From Palsa-459 sp035510855 (GTDB lineage: Bacteria > Actinomycetota > Acidimicrobiia > Acidimicrobiales > RAAP-2): 64,000 nt of DNA. How positions within the stretch are numbered: position 1 is the stretch's first letter; every line of letters begins with the position of its first letter. Shown one piece after another: positions 9,701 through 16,968 of the stretch. The position numbers and the translations under genes are program-made. Under the pieces are notes generated by a model, which made no database searches, was not told where the DNA came from, and saw only the letters and a program-made list of their open reading frames with translations. The stretch covers positions 1-64,000 of the forward strand of contig DATKGG010000058.1 in the NCBI GenBank assembly GCA_035510855.1. Direction: 5' to 3'.

Positions 9701-10309
9701 AAGCATGTTGTGGCGCTCGAGCGACGTGTGCGGCCGCAACAAGTCGTTGAGGCCGATGACCGCGGCGACCGACGGCGCGATCAACCCAGGGAGTCGGACC
9801 GCCGAGTTGGTCCGCCCGAGCGCACCCGAGGCCAAGCGCACGTTCGTGAAGGTCGTGGAGAACGCCCCGGAGAACTGACGCACCGTGCCGCTGATCGACA
9901 GGACGAGGTGGTTCGACGAGAGCGAGTCGACGTGGAGTCCCGCTGCGTGGACGAAGGACTCGACGCTGCGCAGTGACGTCGACGTCGGGCCGAATCGCGC
10001 GGCGAACTCGCCGCGTCTGAGGTAGTGGCGGAACAGTGGCGAGTGCACGTTGCTCACCTGTGCGGCGAACGCGGCGAGCGCCGACACGCTCCGAGGGAGC
10101 AGGAACACGCTCGCCTCGAGCCGCTGGCTCGACGGCGTCGAACCAATGACGTGCGCGCCAGCAGGGAGCTGGGGCGCGACGATCACGCGGGCCTGGGGCC
10201 CGGCGGGCCCACGTGCCGCGAACGCCGCGCTGGGGAGCGCGACGGCGAGGAGGGACGTCGCGGCAACGACGCTGATGATGAGGGGACGGACTCCACGCTG
10301 GGTGCGCAT
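6746..10309 (-). CDS. Secreted S53 peptidase (sedolisin/kumamolisin) with C-terminal IPT/TIG domains
   Basis: Exported serine-carboxyl endopeptidase, 1187 aa. A signal peptide (residues 1-31, ending AAFAA) precedes a pro-kumamolisin activation domain (about 40-195). In the catalytic domain (about 235-630) the Glu-Asp pair is E316 and D320 in GESALD, the oxyanion Asp is D403 in SSGDGG, and the nucleophile is S527 in GGTSSSSP; spacings match kumamolisin. The C-terminal calcium-site pattern (AGVGYDLASGLGSP) is present. The remaining 550 residues hold several Ig-like IPT/TIG repeats starting near 635 (SSIAPASGSASGGTP). The family works at acidic pH, so the enzyme probably degrades external protein. 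Monocistronic; ends at the 6711-6737 hairpin. Confidence 0.93.
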   Translation of the reverse strand: MRTQRGVRPLIISVVAATSLLAVALPSAAFAARGPAGPQARVIVAPQLPAGAHVIGSTPSSQRLEASVFLLPRSVSALAAFAAQVSNVHSPLFRHYLRRGEFAARFGPTSTSLRSVESFVHAAGLHVDSLSSNHLVLSISGTVRQFSGAFSTTFTNVRLASGALGRTNSAVRLPGLIAPSVAAVIGLNDLLRPHTSLERHNMLRRPTIRGIGHRFSTVPGHGAPGAPSACPAAVGTTQLGFGGITDDQVSNAYGVDGLYTAGDLGQGQTVAIYELEPFSTSDIAAFDTCYFGSSHTSQIRAVNVDGGPGTGTGSGESALDIENVSAIAPSAKILVYQAPNTEAGSIDAYNRIVSDDLAQSASSSWGFCEADALTYSPGSLAAENMIFEQAAAQGQTVFNSSGDGGNDSCSYQNGFPTAPVETEDDPASQPYVVGVGGTTAVSVAQPPQEQVWNDGANGGGGGGGISRLWEQPAWMPASANALSSKTPCNAPAGEVCRTVPDVTGFADEYTGITVYIGGGWTTIGGTSSSSPFWAAMLAEINASSTCQASASTERGVGFASPLLYQVASNPTDYASGFNDITTGNNDIYNTTGGTFKAGVGYDLASGLGSPELTAAPHVVGPGLAASLCAAALGTTTAKVSSIAPASGSASGGTPFVITGSGFKPGGTSDVAQVTFGTSPAATFVVASGTKITGTTSTETTPTTNSTLNGVTNHTGGVLVSVTTTNKEVAVGPTFHFVVQHAGSTVPLVLQVGPTGGPGKGGNTVEIDGSGFTGATKVTFGGVSATFKVHSDVLISAVAPKWRASQCLKASNTGKLGLCQTQVQVTGHGGASKIEAAKKPYAGYFNFSNLGVLLVPPGCGCEGYPTISEYDYATSYSLSRVTNPNGKPILGDPNGGNEVVFDGAGLNVLTLDWVNFGAAGSASSTDFELLQISAKGTSLSFFSFGDQNPTVTGNKIPVSFETVAGASNTKQFSFAAIQDVTSLSTDVLPSAGGTAFVINGGGFLGVNKATEVIFSGNGFATPPVSVLPANFKVVSGTEITLTSPSMVPGSYTVLVCGQYTCGAGAPNTPVTSTVDVIFPGTTAVTSAEAFGGASPSGPTSGGSNFVIQGANFGPLADLTVYLVNGLGETFAAATPSAGPSATDPGATQSIVVTSPAALGGYPGVMALVVVGDNGTSAETPTALFTYTS

Positions 10310-10380
10310 TTGGCCTGCCTTCTACGAGGTGTCGCAACGATACTTAGAACGCACCCGTCATGACAGGACCGAGCACAGCA

Positions 10381-10396
10381 TGGCGCCAACGCGCCA
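10381..10396. terminator. Weak hairpin downstream of nrdJ
   Basis: TGGCGC and GCGCCA form a 6-bp stem around CAAC in the 258-bp gap between nrdJ and the sedolisin gene. It could end nrdJ transcription; no T-tract. Nothing else convincing is seen in this gap. Confidence 0.25.
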
Positions 10397-10567
10397 AGGG
10401 TCGCTGACCAACGCGTCGAGTGGAAGATTCCTCCGGCTCCGGATCAAGGCGGGCTCGAGCCGTTCAACGGTCCAGGCGCGCCACCTCGGGGATGCCGGGA
10501 CCGGCGATCGGGCCACTACGTGGGACGAGCGGGTTCATTGGTGCGTCAAGTCCACCATGTCCGAGTT

Positions 10568-13375
10568 TTACGAGCAGCCCGACGTCGAGCCGCACGAGCC
10601 GCAGACGAAGCACGACCCGGCGCGCTGCATCACGTTGCCGCAGCTGTAGCAGTACGGCGCGTCCCTCGGCTCGGCACGAGCGGTCGTCGGCGCGGTCGCA
10701 GCGCGTCGCTCCTGGTGCTCGATGCCCACCGACACCGTTGCCTGCTCCTCGACCCCCGGGAGCGTCGGCTGCTGTCGCTCGCTCGTCGACAGCACACCCA
10801 GGTCCTCGCGCTCCTCGAGCGAGAGATAGTCGAGCGCCAGGCGCCGAAAGATGTAGTCGACGAGGCTTGACGCGATGCGCAGCTGCTGGTCGTCGGTCAT
10901 CCCGGCCGGCTCGAACTTCATGTTGGTGTACTTGCGGACGTAGGTCGACAGCGGCACGCCGTGCTGCAGCCCGAGGCTGATCGAGATCGAGAAGGCGTCC
11001 ATGATGCCCGCGAGCGTCGATCCCTGCTTCGAGACGCGGATGAACGTCTCGCCAGGGCGGCCGTCCTCGTACTCGCCGACCGTGACGTAGCCCTCGCAGT
11101 CCGCGACGCGGAACGCGAAGGTGTTGGAGCGGCGGCGGCGCGGCAGTCGCTCGCGCACCGCACCGACGACGACCGAGTCGCGTGGCTTGGCGCGCTCGGT
11201 GGCGAGTGCGGCTTCGAGCTTGGCGATGTGCGCGCCCAGCTCGTCGTGGCGGCGCTCCACCTCGCTCGTGGCGGCGGACTCCTGGGAGGCCGTCTTCGTC
11301 ATCGAGAGGGGCTGTGCCACCTTGCAGTTGTCGCGGTAGATCGCGACGGCCTTGACCCCGAGGCGCCAGGCCTCGAGGTGCAGCTGCTCGACGTCCTCGA
11401 TCGTCACGTCCTCGGGCATGTTGACGGTCTTTGAGATCGCCCCCGAGATGAAGGGCTGGACCGCGCCCATCATCTTTACGTGGCCGTGGTAGTCGATCGC
11501 GTTGTCGCCCATCGAGCACGCGAACACGGCGAGGTGCTCGGAACGCAGCCCCGGCGCGCCGACGATCGACTTGTGCTCGTCGATGTATGACACGATCGCG
11601 GTCACCTGCTCGGGCGAGTAGCCCGCGACGCGCAGCGCGCGCGGCACCGTCTGGTTGACGATCGACATCGTGCCGCCGCCCACCAGCTTCTTGGTCTTGA
11701 CGAGCCCGAGGTCGGGCTCGACGCCCGTCGTGTCGCAGTCCATCAAGAGCCCGATCGTGCCCGTCGGGGCGAGCACGGTCGCCTGCGAGTTGCGCACGCC
11801 GTACTGCTCGCAGAGCTCGACGGCATCGTCCCAGGACTGCCGCGCCGCGTCCAGGAGCTCTGCAGGCACGACGGTGTCGTCGATCTCCGCAGCCGCCGCG
11901 CGGTGCTTGCGCAGGACGCGCTGCATCGGCTCGGCATTGTCGTGGTAACCGGCGAACGGTCCCATGCGACCGGCGGTCCGCGCGCTCGTCGCGTAGGCGT
12001 GCCCGGTCATGAGCGCGGTGATCGCCGCCGCCCACTGGCGCCCGCCGTCCGAGTCGTACGGCAGGCTCGACGCCATGAGCAGCGCGCCGAGGTTCGCGTA
12101 GCCGAGGCCGAGCTGGCGGAACTTGATCGAGTTCTCGCCGATCTTCTTGGTCGGGTAGTCCGCGTTGCCCACCAGGATCTCCTGGGCGGTGAAGACGACC
12201 TCGATCGCCGCGGTGAAGCCGTCGACGTCGAAGCGGCCGTCAGCACCGAGGAACGTCATGAGGTTGAGGCTCGCGAGGTTGCACGCGGAGTTGTCGATGT
12301 GCATGTACTCGCTGCAGGGGTTCGACGCGTTGATCCGCGAGGTGTTCGGCACGGTGTGCCAGTCGTTGATGGTGGTGTCGAACTGCAGCCCGGGGTCCGC
12401 GCACTCCCATGCCGCTCGGGCGATCTGGCGCCACAGGTCCCTCGCGCGCACCGTCGCGACGACCGAGCCGTCCGTCCTCGCGAGCAGCTGCCAGTCGGCG
12501 TCCTCGAGGACTGCCTGCATGAACTCGTCCGAGACACGCACCGAGTTGTTCGCGTTCTGGTACTGGATCGAGTGGATGTCCTTGCCGTCGAGGTCCATGT
12601 CAAAGCCCGCGTCGCGCAGCGCGCGCGCCTTGCGCTCCTCGTTGGCCTTGCACCACACGAACTCCTCGACGTCGGGGTGATCGACGTCCAAGATGACCAT
12701 CTTCGCCGCGCGCCGGGTCTTGCCACCTGACTTGATCGTGCCGGCGGACGCGTCCGCGCCGCGCATGAAGCTCACGGGCCCCGACGCGGTGCCGCCGCCC
12801 GCGAGCAGCTCCTGGCTCGCACGGATCCGCGAGAGGTTGACCCCTGCGCCCGAGCCGCCCTTGAAGATGATGCCCTCTTCGGTGTACCAGTTGAGGATCG
12901 AGTCCATCGCGTCGTTGACCGCGAGGATGAAGCACGCGCTGGCCTGCTGGGGGACGCCCTGCACGCCGATGTTGAACCACACCGGGGAGTTGAACGCGGC
13001 CTTTTGGTGGACGATCAGGTGCTTGAGCTCGCTGCGGAAGGTCTCCGCCTCCTCGTCGTCCACGAAGTAGCCGTCCGAGGTCCCCCACGCACAGATCGTG
13101 TCGACGATGCGGTCGGCGACCTGGCGGAGCGACGTCTCGCGCTCAGCGGTGCCGAGCGTCCCTCGGAAGTACTTTTGCGAGAGGATGTTCGTCGCGTTGA
13201 CGCTCCAGTCCGCGGGCACCTCGACGTCAAGCTGCTCGAACGCCACGACGTGGTCGCGGTAGTTGGTGATGCGCGCGTCGCGTCGCTCCCAGGTGACCTC
13301 GTCGTAGGGATGGACGTCACTGGTCGTGAAGTGTCGTCGCAGCCCGATGCCTGTTCGCTGTGGAGCGATAGCCAT
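10568..13375 (-). CDS. nrdJ: Adenosylcobalamin-dependent (class II) ribonucleotide reductase
   Basis: Reduces ribonucleotides to deoxyribonucleotides with an adenosylcobalamin-generated thiyl radical, independent of oxygen. 935 aa from ATG 13375 (GAGGGG ribosome site 8 nt upstream); a GTG 30 nt earlier is the alternative. The N-terminal domain runs to about residue 110. The catalytic cysteines are C148 (ASACFIL), the thiyl Cys C354 with E356 in NPCSE, and C365 (NSACNLASLN); the 354-365 spacing of 11 matches characterised NrdJ. The C-terminus carries a CxxC-CxxC zinc/redox tail (YCYSCG, FVCGSCG). A promoter and tandem NrdR boxes lie upstream. No other reductase gene is in the window. Confidence 0.96.
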   Translation of the reverse strand: MAIAPQRTGIGLRRHFTTSDVHPYDEVTWERRDARITNYRDHVVAFEQLDVEVPADWSVNATNILSQKYFRGTLGTAERETSLRQVADRIVDTICAWGTSDGYFVDDEEAETFRSELKHLIVHQKAAFNSPVWFNIGVQGVPQQASACFILAVNDAMDSILNWYTEEGIIFKGGSGAGVNLSRIRASQELLAGGGTASGPVSFMRGADASAGTIKSGGKTRRAAKMVILDVDHPDVEEFVWCKANEERKARALRDAGFDMDLDGKDIHSIQYQNANNSVRVSDEFMQAVLEDADWQLLARTDGSVVATVRARDLWRQIARAAWECADPGLQFDTTINDWHTVPNTSRINASNPCSEYMHIDNSACNLASLNLMTFLGADGRFDVDGFTAAIEVVFTAQEILVGNADYPTKKIGENSIKFRQLGLGYANLGALLMASSLPYDSDGGRQWAAAITALMTGHAYATSARTAGRMGPFAGYHDNAEPMQRVLRKHRAAAAEIDDTVVPAELLDAARQSWDDAVELCEQYGVRNSQATVLAPTGTIGLLMDCDTTGVEPDLGLVKTKKLVGGGTMSIVNQTVPRALRVAGYSPEQVTAIVSYIDEHKSIVGAPGLRSEHLAVFACSMGDNAIDYHGHVKMMGAVQPFISGAISKTVNMPEDVTIEDVEQLHLEAWRLGVKAVAIYRDNCKVAQPLSMTKTASQESAATSEVERRHDELGAHIAKLEAALATERAKPRDSVVVGAVRERLPRRRRSNTFAFRVADCEGYVTVGEYEDGRPGETFIRVSKQGSTLAGIMDAFSISISLGLQHGVPLSTYVRKYTNMKFEPAGMTDDQQLRIASSLVDYIFRRLALDYLSLEEREDLGVLSTSERQQPTLPGVEEQATVSVGIEHQERRAATAPTTARAEPRDAPYCYSCGNVMQRAGSCFVCGSCGSTSGCS

Positions 13376-13475
13376 GCCAAAGTCCCCTCTCCGTGGAATC
13401 CCCACGCCCGTGCGTCCCGCGCGTCCGCAACGGTCCGAGTGCCTTCGGCCTCGGGGGGCAATTCCCGGGCCTGTG

Positions 13476-13522
13476 ACACAAGATGTTGTGGTCGCCGCAA
13501 CATCCGTCGCTAGATGCAGTGG
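13476..13522 (-). promoter_or_regulatory. Tandem NrdR boxes upstream of nrdJ
   Basis: Box 1 (13476-13491) is a near-palindrome, ACACAAGATGTTGTGG read on the plus strand. Box 2 (13507-13522) matches it at 11 of 16 positions and starts exactly 31 bp away, the paired spacing known for the ATP/dATP-sensing repressor NrdR. Box 2 overlaps the predicted transcription start and box 1 lies just downstream, a good position for repression. The nrdR gene itself is not in the window. Confidence 0.75.
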
Positions 13523-13524
13523 TA

Positions 13525-13554
13525 ACTACAGCACGGTAACTACGACGGTGTCAA
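13525..13554 (-). promoter_or_regulatory. nrdJ promoter (TTGACA - 18 nt - TGTAGT)
   Basis: On the minus strand a perfect TTGACA (13554-13549) is followed after 18 nt by TGTAGT (13530-13525). The start would fall near 13518, inside NrdR box 2, giving a leader of about 140 nt. The spacer holds a direct repeat: GGTAACTAC at 13521-13529 and 13535-13543 (plus-strand reading). Confidence 0.6.
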
Positions 13555-13810
13555 CGATTTGTTCCCCAGCAATTCTATCGGGAGCGCCCTCTCGGCGGTC
13601 CCCACGGCGCCCCCGGGCGGGGCCGGCCCACCCGACAGCCGCCCCATCGAAACGAGGTGCACCCAGGGGACCGGCGCACGGTCTAGCTGCTCCGTGCGAC
13701 GGGCGCACAAGCTGCCCTGGGCCGCGCCGTTCGTCGGCCTCGCGAGGCTCGTGTCGGGATCCCCACGCGATCGCGCGCACGTGTCCTCGTCGTTGCGAGC
13801 AGCCCCGACC

Positions 13811-13816
13811 TAGCCT
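13811..13816 (+). promoter_or_regulatory. Candidate -10 (TAGCCT) of glpK, leaderless
   Basis: TAGCCT ends 6 nt before the GTG start of glpK, and no ribosome site is visible. Same arrangement as purK and nfo in this window. Confidence 0.45.
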
Positions 13817-13822
13817 CCGGTC

Positions 13823-15346
13823 GTGCGCGTCCTGCTCGCCGTCGACGCGGGGACGACGGGCGTGCGAGCGCTCGCCGTCGACGCGGTCGGTCGCGTCATC
13901 GACGTCGCGTATCGCGACCTCACGCAGTCCTATCCCGTCCCGGGCTGGGTCGAGCACGACCCCGACGAGATCCTCCGCCTCGTCGACGAGACACTCGAAG
14001 AGCTGGCGGCTCGCCTCGATGACGGTGACCACGACGTCGTCGCGATCGGCATCACCAACCAGCGCGAGACGACCGTCGCGATCGACCGCTCCGACGGCAG
14101 GCCGATGGCGCCCGCGATCGTCTGGCAGGACCGGCGCACCGCGCCTCGGTGCGCATCGCTCGCCGAAGCAGGCGACGACGCCCTGATACGAGCGCGCACC
14201 GGCCTCACGGCTGACCCGTACTTCTCGGCGACCAAGATGCAGTGGCTCCTCGAGCACGCTCCGCTCGACGGCGCGCGCGAGCTCGGCCTGTGCACGGTCG
14301 ACACGCTGGTCGGGTGGCACCTGACAGGTGGCGCCAACGGCGGGGCGTACGTGACGGACGCGTCCAATGCCTCAAGGACCATGCTCTACGACTTGGGTGA
14401 AGCGGCATGGAGCCCCGCGCTGTGCGCGCTCTTCTCGGTCCCGACCGACGCGCTAGCGATGATCGTGCCGTCGTGCGGCGTGATCGGGACGGTCGCGGCC
14501 AAGGTCGCGCCGCTGCTCGCCGGCGTGCCGGTCGCGGGCATCCTGGGCGACCAGCAGGCAGCCCTCTTCGGGCAGCGCTGCACCTCACCGGGGATGGTGA
14601 AGGCCACCTTCGGCACGGGCGCGTTCCTCCTCGTGAACGCGGGCCACGCGCGCCCGCCGAGCGTCGACGGGCTCGTGACCACTGTCGCGTGGGACCTCGG
14701 CGAGCTCGGTGAGAGGAGCTTCGCGCTCGAGGCGTCGGCGTTCGTCGCAGGCGCGGCCATCCAGTGGCTCCGCGACGAGCTCGGTCTGATCGTGGCCGCC
14801 GACCAGGTCGGCGTCCTCGCGGCGAGCGTCACCGACACCAACGGCGCGACGTTCGTCCCCGCGTTCACGGGACTCGGCAGCCCGTGGTGGGACCCGGCTG
14901 CTCGCGGGACGCTCATGGGGCTGTCACGCGGCGTGACCAAGGCCCACGTCGCGCGCGCGGTCGTCGAGTCACTCGGCTTCCTCGGTCGCGCGATGCTGGA
15001 CGCCATGCGCCTCGGCGGCATCGAGCTCACCGAGCTTCGCGTCGACGGCGGAGCCGTCGCGATGGACCTCCTCTGCCAGCTGCTGGCTGACGGCGCCGCG
15101 TTGCGGGTGCGCCGACCGGCGTCCGTCGAGGCGACCGCGATCGGCGCCGCGATGATCGCGGGCGTCGCCGTCAACGAGCTGACGCTCGCCGGGCTCGAGG
15201 ACTCCTGGGAGCAGGACGCGTCCTTCGCGCCACGAGAGGACCACGCCGGGGACGCCGCCTACGCGACGTGGCTCGACGCCGTGTCCCGGGTGCGCGCGCT
15301 TGGGGAGCGCACGCCGCCTGTGACGCACCAGGCGACGTCTCAGTAG
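13823..15346 (+). CDS. glpK: Glycerol kinase
   Basis: FGGY-family kinase that phosphorylates glycerol to sn-glycerol 3-phosphate; 507 aa, standard length. The N-terminal phosphate-binding loop is VDAGTTGVRA (residues 6-15). TNQRETTVA and VWQDRRTA, which line the glycerol/ATP cleft in GlpK, follow near 78-105, and GDQQAALFGQ lies near 245. The C-terminal ATPase lobe carries RVDGGAVAMDLLCQLLAD near 410-427. Begins at GTG 13823 directly after a TAGCCT hexamer. An SMP-30 lactonase gene follows 21 bp after the stop, probably co-transcribed. Other FGGY sugar kinases are possible but the motifs favour glycerol. Confidence 0.92.
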   Translation: MRVLLAVDAGTTGVRALAVDAVGRVIDVAYRDLTQSYPVPGWVEHDPDEILRLVDETLEELAARLDDGDHDVVAIGITNQRETTVAIDRSDGRPMAPAIVWQDRRTAPRCASLAEAGDDALIRARTGLTADPYFSATKMQWLLEHAPLDGARELGLCTVDTLVGWHLTGGANGGAYVTDASNASRTMLYDLGEAAWSPALCALFSVPTDALAMIVPSCGVIGTVAAKVAPLLAGVPVAGILGDQQAALFGQRCTSPGMVKATFGTGAFLLVNAGHARPPSVDGLVTTVAWDLGELGERSFALEASAFVAGAAIQWLRDELGLIVAADQVGVLAASVTDTNGATFVPAFTGLGSPWWDPAARGTLMGLSRGVTKAHVARAVVESLGFLGRAMLDAMRLGGIELTELRVDGGAVAMDLLCQLLADGAALRVRRPASVEATAIGAAMIAGVAVNELTLAGLEDSWEQDASFAPREDHAGDAAYATWLDAVSRVRALGERTPPVTHQATSQ

Positions 15347-15367
15347 CGTCACGAAAGGGAGGTCCTG

Positions 15368-16255
15368 ATGGTGACTTCGTATGACGCGACCGTGACGCAC
15401 ACCGGGCTCAGCTTCGGCGAGGCGCCGCGGTGGCACGAGGAACGGCTGTGGTTCAGCGACTTCTACCGCCGCGGGATCTTCTCGTTCGGCGAGGACGGCG
15501 AGCGGCTCGAGCACACGGTCCCGACCCAGCCCTCGGGGCTTGGGTGGCTGGCGGACGGCACGCTGCTCGCGGTCTCGATGACCGACTGCGCGATCCTCGC
15601 GATCAGCCCGGAAGGCGAACAGACCCGCCACGCCGAGCTCGCCGAGTTCTGCGGCTACTGGGCCAACGACCTCGTCGTGGCGGCCGACGGCACCGCGTAC
15701 GCAGGCAACTTCGGCTTCGCGCTGGACGACTGGCTCGAAGAGCACGGCGTCGAGGGACTCCTCCAAGAGCCCGGCCCGCCGACGGCCAACCTCATCGTCG
15801 TCGCCCCGGACGGCTCGATCCGCCAGGTCGTCTCGGACATGGCGTTCCCGAACGGCTCGGTGCTCACCGAGGACGGCAGGACCCTGATCGTCGCGGAGAC
15901 CTTCGGGCGACGCCTGTGCGCGTTCGACGTCGCCATCGACGGGACCCTGTCCAACCGGCGCGTCTTCGCCCAGCTCGAGCTCGTCTTCCCCGACGGGATC
16001 TGCCTCGACGCCGACGGGCAGGTCTGGGTCGCCAACCCTGCGGCCCGGGAGTGCCTGCGGGTGAAGGAGGGCGGCGAGGTGACCGCACGGCTCTCGACGA
16101 ACCTCACGAGCTTCGCGTGCATGCTGGGCGGCGAGGACCGTCGCACGCTCTTCGCGATCACCGCGCCGAGCTCGACCACGTCGGCCGTGTCACACGTGCG
16201 CCATGGCCAGATCGAGTCGTGCGTCGTCGACGTCCCGGGGGCGGGCCTTCCCTAG
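15368..16255 (+). CDS. SMP-30/gluconolactonase/LRE family protein
   Basis: Six-bladed beta-propeller metal-dependent hydrolase, 295 aa, likely a sugar lactonase. The first blade shows GEAPRWHEERLWFSD with the metal-ligand Glu near residue 18. NDLVVAADGTAYAGN (about 97-111) carries the conserved Asn, and FPNGSVLTEDGRTLIVAET (about 159-177) and FPDGICLDADGQVWVAN the later ligand positions. Good ribosome site (GGGAGG) 6 nt before ATG 15368. Follows glpK in the same direction. Its TAG stop shares a CTAG with the stop of the convergent LLM gene. The exact lactone is unknown. Confidence 0.88.
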   Translation: MVTSYDATVTHTGLSFGEAPRWHEERLWFSDFYRRGIFSFGEDGERLEHTVPTQPSGLGWLADGTLLAVSMTDCAILAISPEGEQTRHAELAEFCGYWANDLVVAADGTAYAGNFGFALDDWLEEHGVEGLLQEPGPPTANLIVVAPDGSIRQVVSDMAFPNGSVLTEDGRTLIVAETFGRRLCAFDVAIDGTLSNRRVFAQLELVFPDGICLDADGQVWVANPAARECLRVKEGGEVTARLSTNLTSFACMLGGEDRRTLFAITAPSSTTSAVSHVRHGQIESCVVDVPGAGLP

Positions 16256-16968
16256 CGCGGGCCATCGTGCGCGAGCTCGACCGCTCGGACAAGGACCTCG
16301 AGCGGCGTGCCAGTCGAGAAGACCGCCCACGTCGAGCCGGCCCGCTCGAGGGCGCGGAGGAGGGCGACCGTGGCGTCGAGGTCGACCGCGTCGTCGCGTG
16401 CCGGCGCAGTGCCCGCCCAGCTGACCGCCGCGAGCTCGGCCGCGCGCTCGACGTCCTCGAGGCTCGTGTTCCACAGGTTGAGCGTGCAACCGAGCTCTGC
16501 GGCGATCGCGTTCGTCTTCGGCGCCCCCGCACCAACCCAGACCTCCGTGCCTTCGTCGAGGAGCGTCCCCGCGAGCCGGCGGAGCTGGTCGCGGCGCTCG
16601 TCGGGCGGCGTGTAGTCGATGCCGAAGGCGAGGTTCTCCTCGCGCGACAGTCGGTCGCCCGTGCCGAGCGCGGCGATGAGCCGCCCGGCCGCGACGACAC
16701 CCAGCGCGCGAAGCTGGCTGAGGAGCACCTCGTTGTCGACGAGCCCTACTCGTGCGACGAGCGGGCCGACCACGAGCGAGTCATGGCGCGTGGCCGCGAC
16801 CGAGAGCACCTCGAACGGAGCGATCGCGGGCCGCTCGGGCGACCCCATCGGCCAGAGGTGGTCATAGCAGAAGATGCCGTCGAGGCCGAGCGCCGCCGCG
16901 TTCGCCGCGACCTCGAGCGCCCTTTGGGGCGACGACTGGAACGTCGGGAGCAGGACGCCGAGCCGCAT
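16252..16968 (-). CDS. LLM-class (luciferase-like, probably F420-dependent) oxidoreductase
   Basis: TIM-barrel flavin/F420-type oxidoreductase, 238 aa, shorter than the usual 280-340. The N-terminus MRLGVLLPTFQ, the segment LDGIFCYDHLWP, the ARVGLVDNEVLL strand and AAGRLIAALGTGD are typical LLM features. Begins at ATG 16968, whose A is also the last base of the TGA of the upstream glucokinase gene (TGATG), so it is translationally coupled. A longer upstream reading overlaps the kinase and is rejected. Last gene of a minus-strand operon; substrate unknown. Confidence 0.85.
   Translation of the reverse strand: MRLGVLLPTFQSSPQRALEVAANAAALGLDGIFCYDHLWPMGSPERPAIAPFEVLSVAATRHDSLVVGPLVARVGLVDNEVLLSQLRALGVVAAGRLIAALGTGDRLSREENLAFGIDYTPPDERRDQLRRLAGTLLDEGTEVWVGAGAPKTNAIAAELGCTLNLWNTSLEDVERAAELAAVSWAGTAPARDDAVDLDATVALLRALERAGSTWAVFSTGTPLEVLVRAVELAHDGPR

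Larger units (their letters stand above)
13376..13822. other. 447-bp divergent regulatory region between nrdJ and glpK
   Basis: No believable gene. The half near nrdJ holds its promoter, two NrdR-type boxes and a 9-bp direct repeat. The half near glpK (13560-13810) holds nothing recognisable apart from a -10 like hexamer at 13811. No cobalamin riboswitch pattern was found. Confidence 0.7.

Noticed and set aside
10310..10567. Short open frames between nrdJ and the sedolisin gene
   Set aside because: None has a ribosome site or a plausible protein; the interval is taken as promoter and terminator.
13376..13822. A cobalamin riboswitch before nrdJ
   Set aside because: No B12-box-like core or pseudoknot pattern was seen; a B12-requiring enzyme would not normally be shut off by B12, and NrdR boxes explain the region better.
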